Assembly: GCA_046597185.1 (NCBI GenBank)
Contig: JBKJLF010000093.1
Location: 1 to 25,196 of the forward strand
Length of the DNA stretch: 25,196 bases
Origin: CAMBDR01 sp046597185
Lineage (GTDB): Bacteria > Pseudomonadota > Gammaproteobacteria > Burkholderiales > Burkholderiaceae_D
Reading direction: 5' to 3'
Shown: positions 15,692-23,579 of the stretch, piece by piece
How the letters are laid out: each line of letters opens with the position of its first letter
How positions within the stretch are numbered: position 1 is the stretch's first letter
The notes under the pieces: model-generated
What the model was told of the DNA's origin: nothing
Database searches by the model: none
Seen by the model: only the letters and a program-made list of their open reading frames with translations
Made by a program: the position numbers and the translations under genes

Positions 15692-15925
15692 TGAGGCTGA
15701 CATGTCGGGCAAAACCGGCTTCAAATCCGCACGGCGCACGCCACGAATGTTGGTTTGGCCTTGTTGAAGTGCTTGCAGCAACGCACGCTCATTTTTACTG
15801 AAGAAGTCCACGCCCTTTGGCTGCACGCCGTCCTTCTTGGGCGGTTCGGTGAGGTGCTTTAACTTTCGCGCTCCTTCGGAATGATCTTCCTGTGTTTCGT
15901 AGCGCTTGGTTAAAAGCTCAGTCAT
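15629..15925 (-). pseudogene. Probably 3'-truncated winged-helix gene
   Basis: A 98-residue frame starting at 15925 after GAGGCGG. The central part, NERALLQALQQGQTNIRGVR then RADLKPVLPDMSASSIT, resembles the first two helices of winged-helix regulators in which a recognition helix and a GLI-type wing should follow SSIT. Instead it runs into FTTQGFGHNQPPAKHQ, which is the antisense of the small TM frame. The switch near 15690 marks a likely deletion junction. This reading is inference; the frame could also be an intact unknown small protein. Confidence 0.4.
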
Positions 15926-16069
15926 GATGGCCGCCTCAATGCGTTATACTTTAGCGTACTACGGCTGCTGAAAACGTCAACCTTTTTGGTTCCGGCTATG
16001 CCGGCTTAGGATTTTATTGAGAAACTATCCGAAGCGCGTCCGAAGCGTGCCCCCAATTTCATGGCGGTT

Positions 16070-17899
16070 TCAAAAACCAGGCGGTCTTTCGGCGGCAACT
16101 TGATAGAATTTTTCCAAGGCCAAGCCCACTTGCGCCATGGTGCCTTCATCAAACAAGCGGCCAATTAGGGTCACGCCGTGCGGCACTTTGCGCGCGGGTG
16201 AAAATGGTGCCATCGGGTGGGTCGGATCAGGTGCCCAATCGCTGCGCGCCTCGGCCACCGTTACGCTGCCAGTGCGTAGCGTGAGTGAGGGGTGGCCGGT
16301 AAAATTGGAAATGGTCAACATGTCTTCACGCAATGAGGGTACTAGCAGTACATCGACGGCGCTGAAGATGCGTGCCATCTCGGCAGCGACTTTGCGCCGC
16401 ATACGGTCGGCCTGCACAAAATCGACGGCGGATATGAAGCGCGCTTGGCGAAATAAATTGGGCCACGCATCCGGCACTTGCATCGTCAATTGATTGATGC
16501 GGCCATCTAAGGTGATGTCTTCAAAGGCGGCAGCGGCTTCGGCGAATAAAATGGCATTCAGGGATTGATAGGGCCAATCCGGCAGTGTTACCACCGTGGG
16601 TATCATGCCGAGCTTTTTGATGCTTGCCAGCGCATCGCGGTCCAGCTCGGTGGCGGGGGCTTCTTGCATCCAATTGGGGAAGTAGCCAACTCGCAGTCCC
16701 GCCACCTTGGCCTTGGCGTTAAAGGGCAAATTGGTGGACAAAGGGTGGTCTAAACTGGCCAGATCACCGACATCTGGCCCGGCAATGGCCTTTAGTACCA
16801 ACATTGCATCTTCGACCGAGCGCGTCATTGGCCCCAGTTTGTCGAGCGACCAGCACAGCGTCATCGCGCCGGTGCGTGGCACGCGGCCAAAGGTGGGGCG
16901 CAAGCCCGTGATGCCGCAGCGCATGCTGGGGCTGACGATGCTGCCGCCGGTTTCACTGCCAATCGAGAAACCAACCAGTCCCGCCGCCGTGGTCGCACCC
17001 GGCCCTGCGCTGGAACCGGACGCGCCTTCTTCCAGCAGCCACGGGTTCATGGTTTGGCCGCCGAACCAAATGTCATTCAGGGCCAATGCGCCTAGGCTTA
17101 ACTTGGCGATTAATACCGCACCCGCAGCAGTTAAGCGCGCTACCACCACCGCATCTTGCGTGGGAATGCGGTTTTTGAACGGTTCCGCGCCCCATGTGGT
17201 GGCAATCTGGGCGGTATCGAGCAGGTCTTTTACGCCATACGGAATACCATGCAAGGGGCCGCGATAATGACCCGCCGCGATTTCCCTATCCGCCTGTTTG
17301 GCCTGTGCCAAGCCGTGCGCGGCGGTCAGGGTGATGACGCTGCGTAGCTTGGGGTCGAGCCGCGCAATGCGCGCTAGGTAGATGCGGGTGAGCCGTTCCG
17401 AACTGAGCAACCGGGCTTCCAGCCAACGGGACAATTGGGTGACGGGTGCGAAGGCGATATCGTCATCGTGCTGCGGTAAGGGCGTGCTGGCAGATGGGGA
17501 GCGGATGAAGTGGTTTGGCGCTTTGCTTAGGGCGGTTAGGGTGGTTAGCGCGCTGCCGCTGGTGGGTATCCAGCGCGTCGCGGGTACGTTGCGCTCGTCC
17601 AGCGCCAAGGTGCGTGGGCCGCTGCGCCGTTCCATGATGGCCGCCATCGACACTTGCCAGCTTTGCGCCGCTGCTGTGCGCTGCGCTGGCGTGTAGCTCA
17701 CCTGCATCAGCTTTTCGGCTTCGGCAAAGGTGTTGGCGGACACGGCGGGGCCGACCGCCGGGCCAGCGCCAAAGGTGGGTGGCGCACCGTCGGGCGGGGC
17801 GGCGCTGCTGGCGCTAGGGGTGGCGTGGGTGGCTTGGGCGGTCGCGAGCGCGAGCAGGCTGAGCGGGGTTTGAACCAGAAATTGGCGGCGTTTGGTCAT
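16070..17899 (-). CDS. Exported amidase (amidase signature family)
   Basis: A 609-residue amidase with an N-terminal export signal (TKRRQFLVQTPLSLLALATA), RR followed by a hydrophobic stretch, so Tat or Sec export is plausible. The amidase core starts near residue 150. The Ser-cisSer-Lys triad is visible: K224 (GIPYGVKDLLDT), cis-Ser S296 (GASGSSAGP) and nucleophile S320 (GSETGGSIVSPS), with the normal 24-residue spacing between the two serines. A long Ala/Pro-rich linker follows the signal. Close to the long exported amidases annotated as Asp/Glu-tRNA amidotransferase subunit A-like, but with no GatB or GatC nearby it is not a Gat subunit. Substrate unknown. No clear ribosome site before ATG 17899. 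Confidence 0.9.
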   Translation of the reverse strand: MTKRRQFLVQTPLSLLALATAQATHATPSASSAAPPDGAPPTFGAGPAVGPAVSANTFAEAEKLMQVSYTPAQRTAAAQSWQVSMAAIMERRSGPRTLALDERNVPATRWIPTSGSALTTLTALSKAPNHFIRSPSASTPLPQHDDDIAFAPVTQLSRWLEARLLSSERLTRIYLARIARLDPKLRSVITLTAAHGLAQAKQADREIAAGHYRGPLHGIPYGVKDLLDTAQIATTWGAEPFKNRIPTQDAVVVARLTAAGAVLIAKLSLGALALNDIWFGGQTMNPWLLEEGASGSSAGPGATTAAGLVGFSIGSETGGSIVSPSMRCGITGLRPTFGRVPRTGAMTLCWSLDKLGPMTRSVEDAMLVLKAIAGPDVGDLASLDHPLSTNLPFNAKAKVAGLRVGYFPNWMQEAPATELDRDALASIKKLGMIPTVVTLPDWPYQSLNAILFAEAAAAFEDITLDGRINQLTMQVPDAWPNLFRQARFISAVDFVQADRMRRKVAAEMARIFSAVDVLLVPSLREDMLTISNFTGHPSLTLRTGSVTVAEARSDWAPDPTHPMAPFSPARKVPHGVTLIGRLFDEGTMAQVGLALEKFYQVAAERPPGF

Positions 17900-18005
17900 G
17901 GTTATTTATCGGTATAGGTAGAAGTATCGGTACAGGCAGCTAGCCTTTTCGGTTGGGCCGATTTATTGTACGCAGATTTGGGCTAAAATTCGGGTTTGGG
18001 CGGAA

Positions 18006-18122
18006 ATGGCTTTCGTGCGGAAGCAGGGCAATAATATGGGCAAGGACAAGGTATTACTAGGCTTGATGATCACCGCCAAAGCGTTTCCTGCAACCTAACT
18101 CACTCACCCGCTGAATGGTGGG
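18006..18122 (+). pseudogene. yafQ toxin relic fused to the hicA start
   Basis: In one frame this reads VRKQGNNMGKDKVLLGL, a run to a stop codon at FPAT*, then LTHPLNGGC. The same order of words occurs in the yafQ pseudogene at 18913-19184 (QKRGKDMGKLKVLLD, then LPASYLDQPLKGGW), so this is the middle third of a second, older yafQ-type toxin. It ends in the first codons of hicA in another frame. Ends of the relic are approximate. Confidence 0.7.
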
Positions 18123-18291
18123 TGCGATGCTGCAAGCCGATGGCTGGTACCTTGTCCGGCAAAAAGGCAGCCATCGCCAGTATCATCATCCAACCAAGCC
18201 GGGAACGGTAACCGTTGCTGGCAAAGAAAGCGTTGAGTTGCCGCCGGGCACCTTAAATAGCGTTATCAAACAAGCAGGATTAAAAAAGTGA
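18115..18291 (+). CDS. hicA: HicA toxin, N-terminus replaced
   Basis: A 58-residue HicA mRNA interferase with the dsRBD-like fold: MLQADGWYLVRQKGSHRQYHH with the catalytic His of GSH (about residue 20), then KPGTVTVAG and the end PGTLNSVIKQAGLK. The usual five or six N-terminal residues are absent; the ATG lies inside the yafQ relic, directly after an in-frame TGA. Loss of only the first strand residues may leave partial activity. No ribosome site is visible, so expression is doubtful. HicB follows 8 nt after the stop. Confidence 0.75.
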   Translation: MVGAMLQADGWYLVRQKGSHRQYHHPTKPGTVTVAGKESVELPPGTLNSVIKQAGLKK

Positions 18292-18299
18292 GGTTGACC

Positions 18300-18512
18300 A
18301 TGCAGTATCTTGTTGTCATTGAAGAAGGTACAAGCAGTTTTGGTGCCTATGTGCCAGATCTCCCTGGCTGCGTGGCGGTCGCTGAAACACGCTCTGAAGT
18401 TACCGAATTGATCCATGAAGCGATTGCGTTTCATCTCGAAGGCATGAAGGAAGATGGCATACAGATCCCTGTGCCGCATTCCACCAGTGCCTTGGTTGAA
18501 GTAGTTGCCTGA
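18300..18512 (+). CDS. hicB: HicB antitoxin
   Basis: A 70-residue HicB-type antitoxin with the partial RNase H fold: QYLVVIEEGTSSFGAYVPDL, then PGCVAVAETRSEV and AIAFHLEGM. Full length for the short HicB class. The ATG at 18300 has GAGG 6 nt upstream, lying in the hicA stop region; a GTG at 18288 overlapping the hicA stop is an alternative. It neutralises HicA. A palindromic element lies 45 bp downstream. Confidence 0.9.
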   Translation: MQYLVVIEEGTSSFGAYVPDLPGCVAVAETRSEVTELIHEAIAFHLEGMKEDGIQIPVPHSTSALVEVVA

Positions 18513-18557
18513 CTGCTATAAAGGGGGCGGCTTACTTATCCACATATCGTTGGGGGC

Positions 18558-18597
18558 AGATTCGATTGAAATTTCAAAAAGTCGATCGAGTCTGACC
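18558..18597. repeat. Palindromic module-boundary repeat, copy A
   Basis: A 40-bp imperfect inverted repeat, half-sites ATTCGATT and GATCGAGT, inside which TTGAAATTTCAA is a perfect palindrome. By hand it is 32/40 identical to copy B at 19201. It lies between hicB and the dinJ-like gene. Confidence 0.65.
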
Positions 18598-18634
18598 AGA
18601 ATGATCGGCGCTCTATTCAAGAGGATGCATCATC

Positions 18635-18913
18635 ATGACTGCAACAGCATTTGTTCGGGCGCGGATTGACGAAGCCATCAAGATCGAAGCCGCCGCTGTG
18701 CTGGCTGACATGGGGCTTACGGTATCTGACGTGGTGCGCATTGCACTGACCAAAATTGCCAAGGAAAAGGCGCTACCATTCGAGATGCGCACGCCCAATC
18801 AATTAACGGCTGAAACATTGGCAAAGAGCGAACGGGGCGAAGATGTGCATCACGCCCAAGACGCCCAAGACGCCCAAGACGCCCAAGACCTGTTTGGCCA
18901 GCTTGGTATTTGA
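18635..18913 (+). CDS. dinJ: RelB/DinJ family antitoxin with repeat expansion
   Basis: A 92-residue ribbon-helix-helix antitoxin: TATAFVRARIDEAIKIEAAA, then VLADMGLTVSDVVRIALTKI (RHH) and a toxin-binding C-terminus ending in LFGQLGI. GAGG lies about 10 nt before the ATG. Near the C-terminus four copies of a 9-bp unit encode repeats of the AQD tripeptide, where relatives have a short linker. The stop overlaps the ATG of the frameshifted yafQ by one base, so the pair was translationally coupled. Confidence 0.9.
   Translation: MTATAFVRARIDEAIKIEAAAVLADMGLTVSDVVRIALTKIAKEKALPFEMRTPNQLTAETLAKSERGEDVHHAQDAQDAQDAQDLFGQLGI
18853..18888 (+). repeat. Four tandem 9-bp units inside dinJ
   Basis: CGCCCAAGA is repeated four times without interruption and in frame, encoding AQD-AQD-type repeats next to the toxin-binding segment. 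Copy number could vary by slippage without breaking the frame. Confidence 0.95.
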
Positions 18914-19184
18914 TGCGCCACCCAGACTATTTCGGCCAGTTCAAGCGCGACATCAAGCAGCCGCAAAAGCGGGGCAAGGACATGGGCAAGCTTAAGGTCT
19001 TGTTGGATTGTTGATCGACGGCGAGCCGCTGCCTGCAAGCTATCTCGATCAGCCGCTGAAAGGTGGGTGGCGTGGGTTCCGCGATGCGCAGATTGAACCG
19101 GGTTGCTTACTCATTTGCAAAATTACTGGGGACGTTGTGAGGTTTGAGCGTACTGGGCGGCATGTTGATTTGTTTGGTGAGTGA
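18913..19184 (+). pseudogene. yafQ: YafQ family toxin, frameshifted
   Basis: From ATG 18913 the frame reads MRHPDYFGQFKRDIKQPQKR then GKDMGKLKVLLDC and stops after about 34 codons. Skipping the lost base near 19008 restores LIDGEPLPASYLDQPLKGGW, then GFRDAQIEPGCLLICKITGD and RTGRHVDLFGE, a complete RelE-superfamily YafQ toxin with its C-terminal catalytic His region. A single missing T in a GATTTG context explains it. The mRNA interferase should be inactive unless the indel is a sequence error. A palindromic element follows 16 bp later. Confidence 0.85.
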
Positions 19185-19200
19185 GTATTGTTGGCGGGAT

Positions 19201-19240
19201 AGACTCGCTTGAAGATTCAAAAAATCAATCGCGTCTGGCC
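19201..19240. repeat. Palindromic module-boundary repeat, copy B
   Basis: A 40-bp copy with half-sites AGACTCG and CGCGTCT around TTGAAGATTCAA. The flanking GATAG and CTATC extend the symmetry. It follows the yafQ pseudogene by 16 bp. Confidence 0.65.
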
Positions 19241-19627
19241 CTATCGCGGCCTATTAATCGTAAAAATCATACGGCCTTTCACCTAAATTTGCCGCCTGTG
19301 ACTGCCTGTGCATTTATAACTTGCTTTTTGAAAATAACCGACTACTATGTATTGCAGATGATCGGCTACGCACGAAGCCAAGTTTTGTATTGCCTTTCAG
19401 TGGCGATGGATAGCGTGGACACTATTGGCCTGCTGCACTTATGGTATGGCGAATCTCTTCAATTTAATCTAGGTCTACTGTTCTCGTTTTTACCGGTGTA
19501 GTGGGCGCGCCTAGGGTGAAGTGGGTAGGGTCTGAAGTAGTCGTATGTCGAGTCTGGCCCTTTATCTTGGGCGCGTTAATTCAACCATTTGGCGTTAAGT
19601 AAGTGCCATTCATGTGTGACATCTTTT
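19241..19627. other. Region upstream of the Gabija pair; half palindromic repeat
   Basis: About 390 bp with no credible gene; a weak 106-codon frame (19181-19501) has no ribosome site or family resemblance. At 19548-19559 the right half of the palindromic repeat (TCGAGTCTGGCC) recurs alone. The promoter of gajA must be here, but I could not place it confidently. Confidence 0.45.
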
Positions 19628-21286
19628 ATGTACGTTAAATCGATCAAGCTAATCAACTTCAAAAAATTTCGCGATGAACTTCTTGAGTTCAACGACGACA
19701 TCAATATTTTTGTCGGCGATAACAATGCCGGCAAAAGCACGATATTAGAAGCTTTAGAAATTGTGCTAAATTACAATCATCGCGGTCGGCCCTTCAACGG
19801 CGAATTCTCCCCTGATCTTTTCAATCAGGATGCCGTCAATCTGTTCCTCGCCTCCGACAAAGCTGCGAAGCACCTACCCGATCTGAAAATCGAGGCATAC
19901 ATTGACGGCGTGCCGGAATATCGCGGCTCGAATAACAGCCGCAAGGAAGACGCCCAAGGGGTCGTGGTACAAGCCTGTTTTGATGTGGCACTGGCAGCAG
20001 TTTACGAGGACTACCTGCTGAGCAAGCCCCACATTACCAGCATTCCGACCGAGTTCTACAAGCTGGAGTGGCTTGATTTCGCCTGGAACCCGATAAAACA
20101 GATCGCTAAGAAATTCAATGCGCTATACATCGACCCAACACGTATTCACCCCACAACCGGGAAGAATCAGTATATATCGAACATTCTCAAAACTGCGCTG
20201 GTGAAGGAGGATTTGGTTAAGCTGACTATTAACTATCGGGAAAATCTTCAGGTTTTTAACAACTCAAAAGAGGTCAATACAGTTAACAATAACCTTGATG
20301 CAGAACATCTAATCACTGATAGTAAACTTGCCATTGCAGCAAGTACGCTACCAGCCGGCTCGATCCAGACGGGCCTGCAACTGGAGGTGGACGATGTGCC
20401 GTTTCACTTCATTGGCAAGGGTGAGCAAAGCAATGTGCAGATCAAACTAGCCATCCAGAACAAATCCCACGATATCGATCTGGTGATGATGGAAGAGCCA
20501 GAAAACCATCTATCCCACACCAATCTGAACAAGCTGGTGTACTACATCGAAAGCCAGCGGGGCAACAAGCAACTGTTTCTGACCACCCATAGCGCCTACG
20601 TGCTGAACAAGCTTAGTATCGACAAAATTTGCTTAGTACAGTCAGGTTACAAAAGATTGCACATGCTAGATAAAAATGTGGTGAAGATGCTCAAGCGTCT
20701 TCCTGGCTACGATACCTTGCGGGTAGCCCTGTCGAGCAAGGTAATCCTAGTCGAGGGGCCGTCGGACGAACTCTTGCTCAAAAAAATCTACCAGCGCAAA
20801 CACAACTGCCTGCCTGAACAAGACGGGATCGATATCATCGTAGTACGTGGTGTGGGGTTCAATACCTTCATCGAAGTGGGCAAGGCGATCGGCACCAAGA
20901 TCCATGTGCTCAGGGATAATGACGGTGACTATGACGGTAACATTGTGCAAGGCCGTCTCGCATATAAGGCGTTCCCTAATATTCAGCTATTTTCGTCGAT
21001 GGACAACGGGCAATTTTCGCTTGAACCAGCGATGATTTATGCTAACGCAATCGACAAGGAGACCCTTGACGCTTTCGCGAAGGAAATTTTGTCTACGGAA
21101 ACATTTAATATCTACAACAAAGAGGTCACACTGGCGGATCGAAGGGAGAATTTGATCTGTTGGTTCAAAAGCGGCAAGGGCAATGGTAAGGGCGCGCGAA
21201 AGGTTGATTCGGCGGTTAAGTTGTTCGATAGTACACTGGCCTTTAAATATCCGGCGTTCTTGGACGAGGTACTCGATTTTGCCTAA
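19628..21286 (+). CDS. gajA: GajA-like ATP-dependent OLD-family endonuclease (Gabija)
   Basis: A 552-residue class 2 OLD nuclease: ABC-type ATPase plus Toprim. Walker A GDNNAGKS is at 30-37, the ABC signature-like region GKGEQSNVQIKL at 263-274, Walker B DLVMMEEPE at 284-292, and the H-loop LTTHSAYVL (H321). The Toprim domain has VILVEGPSDE (E376) and HVLRDNDGDYDG (D430, D432, D434), so all nuclease acids are present. In Gabija GajA cuts phage DNA when nucleotides fall, working with GajB. B. cereus GajA is about 578 residues, so this one is complete. The frame is open to 19589, but MYVKSIKLINFKKF at 19628 is the natural start. It overlaps gajB by 8 bp. Confidence 0.88.
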   Translation: MYVKSIKLINFKKFRDELLEFNDDINIFVGDNNAGKSTILEALEIVLNYNHRGRPFNGEFSPDLFNQDAVNLFLASDKAAKHLPDLKIEAYIDGVPEYRGSNNSRKEDAQGVVVQACFDVALAAVYEDYLLSKPHITSIPTEFYKLEWLDFAWNPIKQIAKKFNALYIDPTRIHPTTGKNQYISNILKTALVKEDLVKLTINYRENLQVFNNSKEVNTVNNNLDAEHLITDSKLAIAASTLPAGSIQTGLQLEVDDVPFHFIGKGEQSNVQIKLAIQNKSHDIDLVMMEEPENHLSHTNLNKLVYYIESQRGNKQLFLTTHSAYVLNKLSIDKICLVQSGYKRLHMLDKNVVKMLKRLPGYDTLRVALSSKVILVEGPSDELLLKKIYQRKHNCLPEQDGIDIIVVRGVGFNTFIEVGKAIGTKIHVLRDNDGDYDGNIVQGRLAYKAFPNIQLFSSMDNGQFSLEPAMIYANAIDKETLDAFAKEILSTETFNIYNKEVTLADRRENLICWFKSGKGNGKGARKVDSAVKLFDSTLAFKYPAFLDEVLDFA

Positions 21287-22463
21287 CGAACTCTGGATTG
21301 CGGGTGCTGGGTCTGGCAAAACGCATAAAATCATTATCGATGCCATTGAGGTCATCAAGGCTGGTGGGCGGGTACTGGTGGTCACCTATACCATAAACAA
21401 CCAAGCGGAATTGCGCGCCCGGTTTGTCGATCTCTACGGTGCTAGTAGCGAACATTTCGTCGTCAAGGGACTGTTCTCGTTTTACTTGGAAGATATGGTG
21501 CGCCCCTATCAGAGCACGGTATTTCCAGATCGGATCACGACCATTTCGTTCACCGAGAATAATCCTCACCTTATGCAAGGCACAACTTTTTCCATTAAAG
21601 GTAGGGCTGAAAAATCGGAAAACGGAACGATCAATCCGTTGTATTACCTCACACCTTGCAAAACCAAGGCTTACTCCGGCTTACTGGCAAAGCTTGCAAA
21701 CTTCATCGCGACGCGAACCAAAGATGCCCCGGCCAAGCGGCTGAAGGAAATTTATCAAAGAGTCTTTTTTGATGAAGTACAGGATTTGGTCGGTTGGGAT
21801 TACGACGTGATCAATTCACTCAACAAGGTGATGGTCAATTCGATCTGTTGTGTGGGCGACTTTCGGCAGACCATTTACGATACGATGTTTGGGCAAAAGA
21901 TGCCGCAAACGTCTCAGCAGAAGGTTGATTACTTCATCGATAAGATGAAATTCGAAAAAAAATCGATGCCCAAAAATCACAGGTGCCTCCAGGTAATCTG
22001 CGACTTGGCCGATACGATCCATCCTGGTCTATATGACAAGACGATATCGGGAGTTGACAAAATTCCTGACGATATCGCCCATCACTATGGTGCGCTCTTC
22101 GTAAAGGAGTCCCAAGTAATGGATTATCTGGCAGCCTTTCAGCCCCAAGTGCTCCGCTGGTCGGCTACCACCGCCAGTCATTGCCTGCCAAGTAACCTTA
22201 TCTGTTATACGTTCGGGACTTGCAAAGGTTTGGGCTTTGACCGCGTGCTTGTAATCATGACTAATAAGCATCTAAAATTTATTAACGGAAATGCAAATAT
22301 TTTCGAGAAGGATAAGACGGAATCGTCGCGGAACAAGCTCTACGTTGCGATCACCCGTGCGCGATACAGCCTAGCGTTCCTTGTCGATGACAAGTTAGCA
22401 AAAAATCTACCTTATCCCGTTTGGGATGGAGTCGGTGCGCCCGAAGCAGCGATTGAAACGTGA
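21279..22463 (+). CDS. gajB: GajB-like UvrD/Rep-type SF1 helicase (Gabija)
   Basis: A 394-residue SF1A helicase. Motifs in order: I AGAGSGKT (8-15), Ia VVTYTINN (34-41), II FFDEVQDL (163-170), III GDFRQTIY (193-200), IV NHR (233-235), V TFGTCKGLGFDRVL (311-324) and VI LYVAITRAR (354-362). The best start is TTG at 21279, with GAGGT 8 nt upstream inside gajA; there is no better ATG, and the overlap implies coupled translation. Compact compared with B. cereus GajB (about 494 residues), so the accessory 1B/2B subdomains seem reduced. It should sense DNA ends or terminated intermediates and activate GajA. Some OLD-helicase pairs outside Gabija have the same order, so the label is by type. Confidence 0.85.
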   Translation: MPNELWIAGAGSGKTHKIIIDAIEVIKAGGRVLVVTYTINNQAELRARFVDLYGASSEHFVVKGLFSFYLEDMVRPYQSTVFPDRITTISFTENNPHLMQGTTFSIKGRAEKSENGTINPLYYLTPCKTKAYSGLLAKLANFIATRTKDAPAKRLKEIYQRVFFDEVQDLVGWDYDVINSLNKVMVNSICCVGDFRQTIYDTMFGQKMPQTSQQKVDYFIDKMKFEKKSMPKNHRCLQVICDLADTIHPGLYDKTISGVDKIPDDIAHHYGALFVKESQVMDYLAAFQPQVLRWSATTASHCLPSNLICYTFGTCKGLGFDRVLVIMTNKHLKFINGNANIFEKDKTESSRNKLYVAITRARYSLAFLVDDKLAKNLPYPVWDGVGAPEAAIET

Positions 22464-22668
22464 GGTGGAGTGACTGGTGGATACGGGATCAGTGCTGCCA
22501 GGCAAGGTCGAAAATTCATTCACTCAACCCAAGGCGAAACGATCATGGCTGCAAACTAGGGCGGATTCAAGCATCAAGTGCAACACTGTGTTTGAAAATA
22601 GTAAACCCCGTCGTACCACCATGGCCCGTGGGCGGTAACGCGGGTAGCTGCGTTACACGGTGGCCGCT
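22464..22668. other. Convergent intergenic region with extended hairpin
   Basis: Between gajB and the minus-strand immunity-type gene. At 22623-22665 a long interrupted stem forms: GGC-CCGT, a five-base bulge, GTAACGC, loop of 8, GCGTTAC, ACGG-T-GGCC. The inner stem (22635-22656) is perfect. No T-run follows on either strand, so it is at most an atypical bidirectional terminator. No gene seen. Confidence 0.5.
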
Positions 22669-23148
22669 TTATTGTTGAAACGCAAAACCGTAATACACTT
22701 TTTCATCCACGCCAATATTTGGGCAAAATAAGCCATCCCGTGCTTTGTCTTTACTTATTGTTAGTACCGCACCATCTACAATCACGCCTTGTGCTTGGTC
22801 AGCGCATTGATCAGCTAGTGTCACGCGCGGCCATTTCGCAAGGTATTTTTGCGATGCAGGTGCACCAGCAATGACAATGACCACGCCTTTTTTTGGATAG
22901 CTGAAATTGATCAATGCGCCGTTCTTTCTGCGCACAAAACGGCATGGTGCGGCGAGTTTGGTTTGCCAGCGCAAGTCTGTGCCAGACTTTGCAAGCAAGC
23001 ACTGCCCCTTCTCGGCAAATAATTGCAAGGTCTCGCCATTGAGATTGACCTGATCAGTCATTTGCGCCGCAGCCGTACAGGCAGTCGTTAGCGCCATGAC
23101 AGAAGCCGCGTGCAATGAAAAAATCATTAAGCGATGCGCCAAAACCAT
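22669..23148 (-). CDS. Exported protein, putative Tae4 immunity protein
   Basis: A 159-residue product with a signal peptide (RLMIFSLHAASVMALTTACTAAAQ region, cleavage near AAA-Q) and a Cys-containing mature domain (CLLAKSGTDLRW; APCRFVRRKNGALINFSYPK; LADQCADQAQG). It directly follows tae4 on the same strand. An ATG at 23127 overlaps the tae4 stop (TAATG), but the ATG at 23148, inside tae4, gives the signal its positive N-region. Periplasmic location and adjacency to a cell-wall amidase effector fit an immunity function. It does not look like the classical short Tai4 by eye, so the role is inference. Confidence 0.7.
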   Translation of the reverse strand: MVLAHRLMIFSLHAASVMALTTACTAAAQMTDQVNLNGETLQLFAEKGQCLLAKSGTDLRWQTKLAAPCRFVRRKNGALINFSYPKKGVVIVIAGAPASQKYLAKWPRVTLADQCADQAQGVIVDGAVLTISKDKARDGLFCPNIGVDEKVYYGFAFQQ

Positions 23149-23579
23149 ATCTGTTGCCCCACATTTAAGAAGGTGGAATCACCACCCTTTAGATTACCGC
23201 CATCCCAAAGATCAATATGGTCGGTACTGCCCCAGCCATTCAAAATGAAAATGACGCCCTTCTTGTGGATAAGTTGACCGAGGTTGCGCTGAATTGTTCC
23301 TGCCATTTTAAGCTGTTTGACCGCCGGACCAAGCAACGCGGGTCTTTTTGCGAGTGCATCGGCTAATTCCTGGGCCGATAGAATGTGCCCTGGCCGATGA
23401 TCGTGTAATTTCGTGTAATTGTTGGAGCAGCGCCGTACACCTTGCGTGATGACAATGCCAGCGGCATCCAATGCGACACCTAACCGTATTGCGCATTGAT
23501 TTGGAAACAGGGTTTCGTCACAAGGATAGTCCGGGTAAGGGTGCTTTACCCATAAAGTGTTAAAGAGTGATGGATTCAT
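23127..23579 (-). CDS. tae4: Type VI secretion amidase effector, Tae4 family
   Basis: A 150-residue NlpC/P60-like peptidoglycan amidase. It shows the Tae4 N-terminus (NPSLFNTLWVKHPYPDYPC), the catalytic Cys C29 in FPNQCAIRLG, a GHILSAQELADAL segment (64-76), and H121 in DHIDLWDGGNL, ending in QIWFWRI as in the family. Such effectors cleave the gamma-D-Glu-mDAP bond of rival cells after T6SS delivery. No signal peptide, as expected for a secretion-machine cargo. Overlaps the putative immunity gene. No T6SS structural gene lies in this window, so it is an orphan effector pair. The upstream sequence is A+T-rich. Confidence 0.88.
   Translation of the reverse strand: MNPSLFNTLWVKHPYPDYPCDETLFPNQCAIRLGVALDAAGIVITQGVRRCSNNYTKLHDHRPGHILSAQELADALAKRPALLGPAVKQLKMAGTIQRNLGQLIHKKGVIFILNGWGSTDHIDLWDGGNLKGGDSTFLNVGQQIWFWRIA

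Noticed and set aside
16707..17267. 186-codon plus-strand frame
   Set aside because: Antisense of the amidase; no recognisable domain.
19181..19501. 106-codon plus-strand frame upstream of gajA
   Set aside because: Starts with a weak GTG, includes palindromic repeat copy B and shows no family resemblance.
18558..19559. Integron attC sites between the TA cassettes
   Set aside because: The repeats lack RYYYAAC and GTTRRRY core sites and no integrase is seen, although a TA cassette array made this worth testing.
22635..22656. Intrinsic terminator after gajB
   Set aside because: The stem is good but no T-run follows on either strand, so it is reported only as a hairpin.
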